Part shown: positions 6,407-10,616 of the stretch, one piece after another
Layout of the letters: the number at the start of each line of letters is the position of its first letter
Position numbering within the stretch: position 1 is the stretch's first letter
Origin: Bacilli bacterium
Lineage (GTDB): Bacteria > Bacillota_I > Bacilli_A > RFN20 > CAG-288
Direction: 5' to 3'
Assembly: GCA_900763245.1 (NCBI GenBank)
Contig: CAAFJQ010000026.1
Span: 1 to 10,616 of the forward strand
DNA: 10,616 bases
Made by a program: the position numbers and the translations under genes
The notes under the pieces: generated by a model
The model's input: the letters and a program-made list of their open reading frames with translations, nothing else
The model's database searches: none
What the model was told of the DNA's origin: nothing

Positions 6407-7879
6407 ATGCCCTGTACAACATTATTAGTCGGAAAAAATGCAAGTTATGATGGCTCTACAATCATCGGAAGAAACGATGATTCCCCTAGTGGAGTCTTTA
6501 CGGAAAAGAAGCTTGTCGCCTTCAAGAAAGAAAATCTGAAAGATACCTATACTTCTGTCATCTCTCATGTCAAAGTCAGCCTTCCGAAAGAAGGTCTTGA
6601 CTTCACCATGATGCCCAATGTCGATAAGAAAGAAGGCATCTGGGCAGCATGTGGCGTCAACGAAAAGAACGTCGGAATGACAGCAACAGAAACAATCACC
6701 TCCAACGCAAGAGTCTTAGGCGCAGATCCTTTGGTCAACTATGTCCCGAAGAAAAAAGGACAGGAAGAAAAAGCAGGCGGAATCGGAGAAGAGGATCTCG
6801 TCTTCTTGGTTCTTCCCTATATTCATTCGGCAAGAGAAGGCGTCCTTCGCTTAGGAAAGTTATTGGAAGAATACGGAACCTATGAATCAAACGGCATCGC
6901 CTTCAGCGACGAAAATGAGATTTGGTGGCTTGAATCCATCGGCGGACATCACTGGATTGCAAAGAGAGTTCCTGATGATTGCTATGTCGTCATGCCTAAC
7001 CAGTTCGGTCTTGATATCTTTGATTTCGAGGATGCGTATAACGAAAAGAAAGAGAATCTCTGCAGCGAGGACTTATTGGACTTTGTCAAAGAGAATCATC
7101 TCGCCTTAGATATGGATGAAACGCACTTCAACCCGCGCCTTGCTTTCGGAAGCCATGATGATTCCGACCACGTCTATAACACACCTCGCGCCTGGTTCAT
7201 GGAAAGATACTTCAACCCCAGAAGCAACAAGTGGGATGGAATCGATGCCGACTACACACCGGAAAGCGATGATATCCCCTGGTGCAGAAAGCCGGAGAGA
7301 AAGATCACGATTGAAGATACCAAATACGTCCTTTCCTCTCATTATCAGGGAACCCCCTATGATCCCTACAAGAGATTCGGAGACAAGGAGAACAAAGGCG
7401 CCTATCGCTCTATCGGCATCAGCCGCACTTCCTTCCTTGCCATCGTTCAGATCCGTCCGTATGGAAAAGAGGAGCTGCGAGCCATCGAATGGTTCTGCTT
7501 TGCAAGCAACGCCTTCAATGCGCTTGTTCCATTCTTCCCAAGAACAAGAAAGGTTCCTTCCTACTACAGCAATACGACTTTGACTGTCTCCAGTGATAAC
7601 TTCTATTGGGCTAGCCGCTTGATCGGTGCTTTGACAGACAGCCACTACAACACCTGCTCAATCTTTGTCGAAAGATATCAGAACGCAGTTGCTTCTCTTT
7701 CCCATCAGTTCATCAATGAAATCGAAAAGGATGAATCCAAAGATGTTCTCTCTCTGATCGATGTCTACAATCAGAAGATTGCCGACATGGCAAAGGAAAA
7801 GACGGATGAAGCCTTAGGAAAAGTCTTATACGAAGCAAGCTGTCATATGAAGAACGGCTACTCCAGATCTGACAACTGA
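6407..7879 (+). CDS. pepD: Cytosolic dipeptidase, peptidase family C69 (PepD type)
   Basis: This 490-residue N-terminal-nucleophile hydrolase is of the lactic-acid-bacterial PepD family, which cleaves dipeptides of broad specificity. Length and motifs are family-typical: CTTLLVGKNASYDGST (3-18), RNDD (22-25), the long conserved block GVNEKNVGMTATETITSN (83-100) followed by RVLGADPLV, and WLESIGGHHWIAKRVPDDC (174-192). Cys3 is the predicted catalytic nucleophile and must become the N-terminus, so Met-Pro has to be removed. There is no signal peptide, which fits a cytosolic role in completing peptide breakdown after uptake. AAGGAG (6395-6400) lies 6 bases before the ATG. The gene diverges from the lipoprotein pair, stands alone, and ends 8 bases before a strong hairpin. 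I saw no well-spaced promoter; TTGACG at 6324-6329 has no good -10 partner. Paralogues with similar motifs exist in many Bacillota, so the symbol marks the family rather than strict orthology. Confidence 0.92.
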   Translation: MPCTTLLVGKNASYDGSTIIGRNDDSPSGVFTEKKLVAFKKENLKDTYTSVISHVKVSLPKEGLDFTMMPNVDKKEGIWAACGVNEKNVGMTATETITSNARVLGADPLVNYVPKKKGQEEKAGGIGEEDLVFLVLPYIHSAREGVLRLGKLLEEYGTYESNGIAFSDENEIWWLESIGGHHWIAKRVPDDCYVVMPNQFGLDIFDFEDAYNEKKENLCSEDLLDFVKENHLALDMDETHFNPRLAFGSHDDSDHVYNTPRAWFMERYFNPRSNKWDGIDADYTPESDDIPWCRKPERKITIEDTKYVLSSHYQGTPYDPYKRFGDKENKGAYRSIGISRTSFLAIVQIRPYGKEELRAIEWFCFASNAFNALVPFFPRTRKVPSYYSNTTLTVSSDNFYWASRLIGALTDSHYNTCSIFVERYQNAVASLSHQFINEIEKDESKDVLSLIDVYNQKIADMAKEKTDEALGKVLYEASCHMKNGYSRSDN

Positions 7880-7887
7880 TATATATT

Positions 7888-7946
7888 TGGGGCTGTTGCA
7901 AAACCTAGCTGATTGCTTGGTTTTGCAACAGCCCCATTTTACATTT
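7888..7946 (+). terminator. Strong Rho-independent terminator after the dipeptidase gene
   Basis: An 18-bp perfect stem pairs 7888-7905 (T then GGGGCTGTTGCAAAACC) with 7919-7936. The 13-base loop can form 3 more pairs (AGC/GCT) beyond a T-T mismatch. It is followed by TTTTACATTT. The stem begins 8 bases after the dipeptidase TGA. Only the + strand has a T-tract after the stem, so it terminates rightward transcription. The arms contain CTGTTGCAAA, a core also seen in IS6-family terminal repeats. Confidence 0.85.
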
Positions 7947-7958
7947 AGCCGATATTTG

Positions 7959-7987
7959 TTCAATATCTTTTTCGATTCCATTATAAT
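7959..7987 (+). promoter_or_regulatory. Promoter of the membrane protein/phosphodiesterase operon
   Basis: A perfect -10 TATAAT (7982-7987) is preceded after 17 bases by a weak -35 TTCAAT (7959-7964); TTGTTC (7956-7961) is an alternative at 20-base spacing. The hexamer ends 7 bases before the ATG at 7995, so the expected transcription start falls on or next to the A of that ATG. This would give a leaderless mRNA. The promoter lies directly after the upstream terminator, which supports an independent transcription unit. Confidence 0.6.
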
Positions 7988-7994
7988 GTTAAGG

Positions 7995-9401
7995 ATGCAA
8001 AACAAAACGCTTGATAGATCGATTCAGATACTGACTGTTATCTACATGGCACTGTTCATGTTAGGCAGTTTTTCCTTTGCTTTTTATTATCCTTTCGCGC
8101 ATCTGAATGACTGCGACCAGTTTTCGTTCCTCTATATTTTCTTTCAGCTGATCAGACTCTCTGCTTTCATCCTAGTTCCTTTGGCTGGATTCTATTTCTA
8201 TAAGGTGCCAAGAAACATCGTAAAGACGATTCTTCCTCTTTTGTTTATCTCTCTCTTCTTCTTTTATCCGCAGTATACTTCACTGAGCAAGCTGGATACA
8301 GTTTTGCCTTTTTATAATGACACAGGGCTTGATCAGACACAGATAGAAATCTATAACAAGATCAATCTGTTCCTTCCTGACTATATCATCAAATCCGAAT
8401 ATATTTTGGAAGTTGTCATTGTCATATGTATAGGTATTTTACTGAATTTTAAATTCAGATTCGAGTTTTCTGATTTAAAATCACTTATTTGGTTTCCACT
8501 TTTTGTCCTCCTTTCTCTTCCTTTGAATCTAAGCGAGAATCTGACACGTACCTTTTCAGAAAAAACAGAGGAATTTCTGAAATTCAGAAATTACGGTATC
8601 TGGCATTTTCTTCTTTTCCTTCTTCTTGTCATCGTTACTATATCCGCTTATCTGCTATTGAAAAACAAAGAAGAAAAAACACAGAAATACGTACTTAGAA
8701 TCATGTGCCTTATGATGTTCAGTATGTTCTTTGGAAAGAATTCGATGCTGATTGGAGACGGATACAATGTATACAACACACTATTTGCTTCGATTCCGTT
8801 ATTCATCTGTGACATTGGAAAATTCATCGTCTTCATCGCTATCATGCTAGATAAGAAATGGTTCTATCAATGCGCCTATTTTGTCCATAGCGCAGGTGCA
8901 TTGACTGTCTTTTTCTACTTAGGAAAAGACGGTTCAACCAATTTTGATACCATTTTCTCCTATACTTATCTTTACTTCATTTTGAATCATATCCTTCTTT
9001 TCCTTCTCTCCGTCCTTCCGATGTATCTCTCTCTTGAAAAATTCAAATGGAAGAGCATCTTCTCTTCCTCCCTCTATTATGGAGTCGTGATTGTCATTGC
9101 TGCCTTTGTCAGCGTCTCTGTCACAAACTTTGTCAGCCAATTGAAAGATGAATTCGGAAATACACTATCAACAGCTTTCCTTCCCAATTATGCGTTCACG
9201 CAGATTTGTCCTCTTCCAATGGAGTTTCCGACATTCCTGAATCTTAAAATCGGTGTCTATGAAATCAATTTTGTCTACGAACTGACCTTATTCATCTCCT
9301 ATGTCGTCTTATTCCTTGCCTTCTATTTCATCAATGAGTCAATATATTTTACTATGCGTAAGATACAATCAAAGCGCAAAATCAATCAGGAGGACTTATG
9401 A
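7995..9401 (+). CDS. Multi-pass membrane protein, YwaF/TMEM164-like C-terminal half
   Basis: With the start at 7995 this is a 468-residue integral membrane protein with about 12 hydrophobic segments: roughly 11-32, 44-68, 76-91, 136-151, 163-178, 203-222, 232-247, 263-285, 290-308, 323-345, 358-380 and 424-448. It ends in a basic tail (MRKIQSKRK). The second half recalls the YwaF/TMEM164 superfamily: SIPLFICDIGKF (266-277) resembles the family's PLHLCDI, followed by KKWFYQCAYF, then NH (331-332) at a helix start. The usual His before the Cys is Phe here. I recall this pattern from memory, so the family call is moderate. ATG 7986 lies inside the -10 box and has no Shine-Dalgarno; an upstream in-frame extension would run through the terminator. 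ATG 7995 follows AAGG with zero spacing, so initiation may be leaderless. The 3' end overlaps the phosphodiesterase gene by four bases (ATGA). Function is unknown; membrane lipid acyl transfer would be a guess from TMEM164. Confidence 0.8.
   Translation: MQNKTLDRSIQILTVIYMALFMLGSFSFAFYYPFAHLNDCDQFSFLYIFFQLIRLSAFILVPLAGFYFYKVPRNIVKTILPLLFISLFFFYPQYTSLSKLDTVLPFYNDTGLDQTQIEIYNKINLFLPDYIIKSEYILEVVIVICIGILLNFKFRFEFSDLKSLIWFPLFVLLSLPLNLSENLTRTFSEKTEEFLKFRNYGIWHFLLFLLLVIVTISAYLLLKNKEEKTQKYVLRIMCLMMFSMFFGKNSMLIGDGYNVYNTLFASIPLFICDIGKFIVFIAIMLDKKWFYQCAYFVHSAGALTVFFYLGKDGSTNFDTIFSYTYLYFILNHILLFLLSVLPMYLSLEKFKWKSIFSSSLYYGVVIVIAAFVSVSVTNFVSQLKDEFGNTLSTAFLPNYAFTQICPLPMEFPTFLNLKIGVYEINFVYELTLFISYVVLFLAFYFINESIYFTMRKIQSKRKINQEDL
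9388..9393 (+). promoter_or_regulatory. AGGAGG ribosome binding site inside the upstream gene
   Basis: AGGAGG lies within the last codons of the membrane protein gene, 4 bases before ATG 9398. It fixes the phosphodiesterase start and supports coupled translation through the ATGA overlap. It contrasts with the first gene of the operon, which has no usable Shine-Dalgarno. Confidence 0.8.
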
Positions 9402-10483
9402 TCAAATTATTCGATGAAAACAACTGTCTTATCAATCTTTCTTCTTCCCTATTCAAACATTTCAGTCTGGAATGCAATCATCCCACTTTGCCTGTATTGG
9501 ATGAGATACTCAGCAATACAGACAAGAAAATCTGTCTTGTCCTTCTCGATGGTTTAGGAACAGCGATAAGACAAGAATACCCTATCGAAAGCAAAAATCT
9601 TAATGCTCATTATCTTTCTAAGATCACATCTGTCTTTCCTCCGACTACTGTTGCAGCGACAACTGCTCTCCTTACTGATCAGTATCCGATGGAAACAGGT
9701 TGGTTAGGATGGACAGAACAGTTCCCGGAGTATGAAAGATCTGTTACGATGTTCCCTTCTACTTTCGAACAGGAACCAAAAGACAAGACACCCGTTTCCA
9801 CTTATGAACTTCTTCCTTTCACGAATATCTTTGACAAGATGAAAGAGAAAGGAATCAAATGCAATCTTCTTCAGTCTTTCACCTTGGAAGACAAAAATCC
9901 TGATGTCTTTATTAAGGCAGTTGATGATGCATTGAAAGACAATAAATTCTTCTATGCCTACAGCTGCGAACCAGACTCTTCTCTTCATAGACTCGGAGTC
10001 GGAAGCGAAGAAGTCGCCTCTATCATCAAAAAACTCAATGATGGTGTTGTAAGACTCAGCAAAAATCATCCTGATACCTTGTTCGTTGTCATAGCAGACC
10101 ATGGACATAAGAACATTGATTTTTTCCCTGTCAATGAACATGAAGACTTCTACTCTTTGCTTAGAATCAAGCATTATTCCGGCGAAGCAAGAACAGCCTT
10201 CTTCTTTGTCGAAAAAGGAAAAGAAGAGGAATTCAGAAAAACAGCAACAAAACATTACGGAAAGCATTTCTATGTCCTTTCAAAAGAAGAAGTGATCAAC
10301 AATCACATCTTCGGATATGGAACACCTTGTCCTCGCTTTGAATCTCTGTTAGGAGACTTCCTATTGATTTCCAAAGACAGCTCTGCTTTCTTGCAGGCAT
10401 ATGATAAGCCGAATATGATTTCCACTCACGCCGGTTCAACAGACGAGGAGAGATACATCGATATCTCCGTTTTCAATAACTGA
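9398..10483 (+). CDS. Phosphodiesterase/nucleotide pyrophosphatase-like enzyme, alkaline phosphatase superfamily
   Basis: This 361-residue two-metal hydrolase has the full set of phosphodiesterase/NPP family residues. Metal site 1: Asp51 (LVLLDGLG), nucleophile Thr84 (SVFPPTTVAATTALLT, 78-93), Asp234 and His235 (ADHGHKN, 233-239). Metal site 2: Asp193 and His197 (EPDSSLHRLG, 191-200) and His344 (STHAGSTDEE, 342-351). METGWLGW (98-105) is the usual segment after the nucleophile helix. Such enzymes cleave phosphodiester or pyrophosphate bonds, for example in nucleotides or nucleotide-linked lipids and sugars; the substrate cannot be read from the sequence. There is no signal peptide or membrane helix, so it is predicted cytosolic, whereas many characterised NPPs are secreted or anchored. 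It overlaps the membrane protein gene by ATGA, so the two products may act at the inner membrane face (inference). The gene ends before a terminator at 10517. Confidence 0.9.
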   Translation: MIKLFDENNCLINLSSSLFKHFSLECNHPTLPVLDEILSNTDKKICLVLLDGLGTAIRQEYPIESKNLNAHYLSKITSVFPPTTVAATTALLTDQYPMETGWLGWTEQFPEYERSVTMFPSTFEQEPKDKTPVSTYELLPFTNIFDKMKEKGIKCNLLQSFTLEDKNPDVFIKAVDDALKDNKFFYAYSCEPDSSLHRLGVGSEEVASIIKKLNDGVVRLSKNHPDTLFVVIADHGHKNIDFFPVNEHEDFYSLLRIKHYSGEARTAFFFVEKGKEEEFRKTATKHYGKHFYVLSKEEVINNHIFGYGTPCPRFESLLGDFLLISKDSSAFLQAYDKPNMISTHAGSTDEERYIDISVFNN

Positions 10484-10516
10484 AAGTTCTTTCGTTTTTT
10501 GTCGATTTGTATGATT

Positions 10517-10552
10517 ATGCGTATTCTTTTTCAAGGATACGCATTTTTCTTT
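10517..10552 (+). terminator. Rho-independent terminator closing the operon
   Basis: A 12-bp stem (one T-G wobble) pairs ATGCGTATTCTT (10517-10528) with AAGGATACGCAT (10533-10544) around a TTTC loop. It is followed by TTTTCTTT. It starts 33 bases after the phosphodiesterase stop codon. Confidence 0.9.
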
Positions 10553-10598
10553 AGAACGTGGAAGCAGAAGGCATCTTTTCAAATTATTTCCTGTTGTG

Positions 10599-10616
10599 TT
10601 TGAAAGCGCTATCAAG
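10599..10616. promoter_or_regulatory. Candidate CcpA cre site at the window edge
   Basis: TTTGAAAGCGCTATCAAG matches the cre consensus WWTGNAANCGNWNNCAWW at 17 of 18 positions; only the final base (G) departs. It lies downstream of the operon terminator, so it probably controls a gene beyond the right edge. TTGTGT at 10594-10599 could be a -35 whose 17-base spacer would contain the operator, but the -10 would be outside the window. Another LacI-family repressor could also use such a site. Confidence 0.6.

Noticed and set aside
7106..7645. Minus-strand open frame of 179 codons inside the dipeptidase gene
   Set aside because: The overlapping + strand protein has conserved C69 motifs throughout. 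The antisense frame has no translation signal and no recognisable features.
7881..7943. Intact miniature IS6-type element around the 18-bp hairpin
   Set aside because: The flanking octamers do not form a target-site duplication and nothing but a 13-base loop lies between the arms. A terminator explains it more simply.
7887..7994. N-terminal extension of the membrane protein starting at TTG 7887
   Set aside because: It would place the coding start inside the terminator hairpin and upstream of the promoter, and the added residues match nothing. The start at 7995 puts a short charged N-terminus before the first membrane helix.
9704..10267. Minus-strand open frame of 187 codons inside the phosphodiesterase gene
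   Set aside because: It is a shadow of a gene with intact catalytic residues and has no ribosome binding site.
10482..10499. GAAAGTTCTTTC followed by GTTTTTT as a first terminator after the phosphodiesterase
   Set aside because: The stem is only 5 bp, AT-rich, with a 2-base loop that cannot close. The 12-bp hairpin at 10517-10544 is far better.

Overview
The window comes from an AT-rich, low-GC Gram-positive bacterium (Bacillota). Evidence: strong AAGGAG/AGGAGG ribosome binding sites, a YkpA/YbiT-type ABC-F protein, a family C69 dipeptidase, lipobox lipoproteins with Ser/Thr-rich linkers, and Rho-independent terminators. TGA is used as a stop and TGG for Trp, so this is not a code-4 mollicute. 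The overall flavour resembles Erysipelotrichia-like Bacillota, but that placement is a guess. No rRNA, tRNA, CRISPR array or intact insertion sequence is visible.

Layout. (1) A small + strand gene (172-483) encodes a protein with a TS-N/UBA-like N-terminus and a very basic tail. It converges on the next block through a perfect shared terminator hairpin (491-520). (2) A minus-strand block reads right to left: lipoprotein A (6207-4063), lipoprotein B (4063-2171, overlapping A as TAATG), a hairpin (2130-2163), then an ABC-F ATPase (2109-523). The two lipoproteins are diverged full-length paralogues and look like a translationally coupled surface pair. (3) A 199-bp divergent intergenic region holds a promoter candidate for the lipoprotein pair, an AAAGCGCTTT palindrome, and the ribosome binding site of the C69 dipeptidase. 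(4) The dipeptidase (6407-7879) ends at an 18-bp perfect hairpin (7888-7936). (5) A two-gene + strand operon follows: a multi-pass membrane protein with a YwaF/TMEM164-like C-terminal half (7995-9401), overlapping by ATGA with a phosphodiesterase/nucleotide-pyrophosphatase of the alkaline phosphatase superfamily (9398-10483), closed by a terminator (10517-10552). (6) The last 60 bases hold a near-perfect CcpA cre-like operator that probably belongs to a gene beyond the window.

Functional reading. Most of the window is ordinary housekeeping or surface biology: ribosome-associated ATPase, cytosolic peptide turnover, phosphodiester hydrolysis. The least explained parts are the paralogous lipoprotein pair, the coupled membrane protein/phosphodiesterase pair, and the small TS-N-like protein. 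The membrane protein gene also appears to be transcribed as a leaderless mRNA: a perfect TATAAT ends 7 bases before its most plausible ATG, and no spaced Shine-Dalgarno exists. I do not see a defence system, a biosynthetic cluster or a mobile element.
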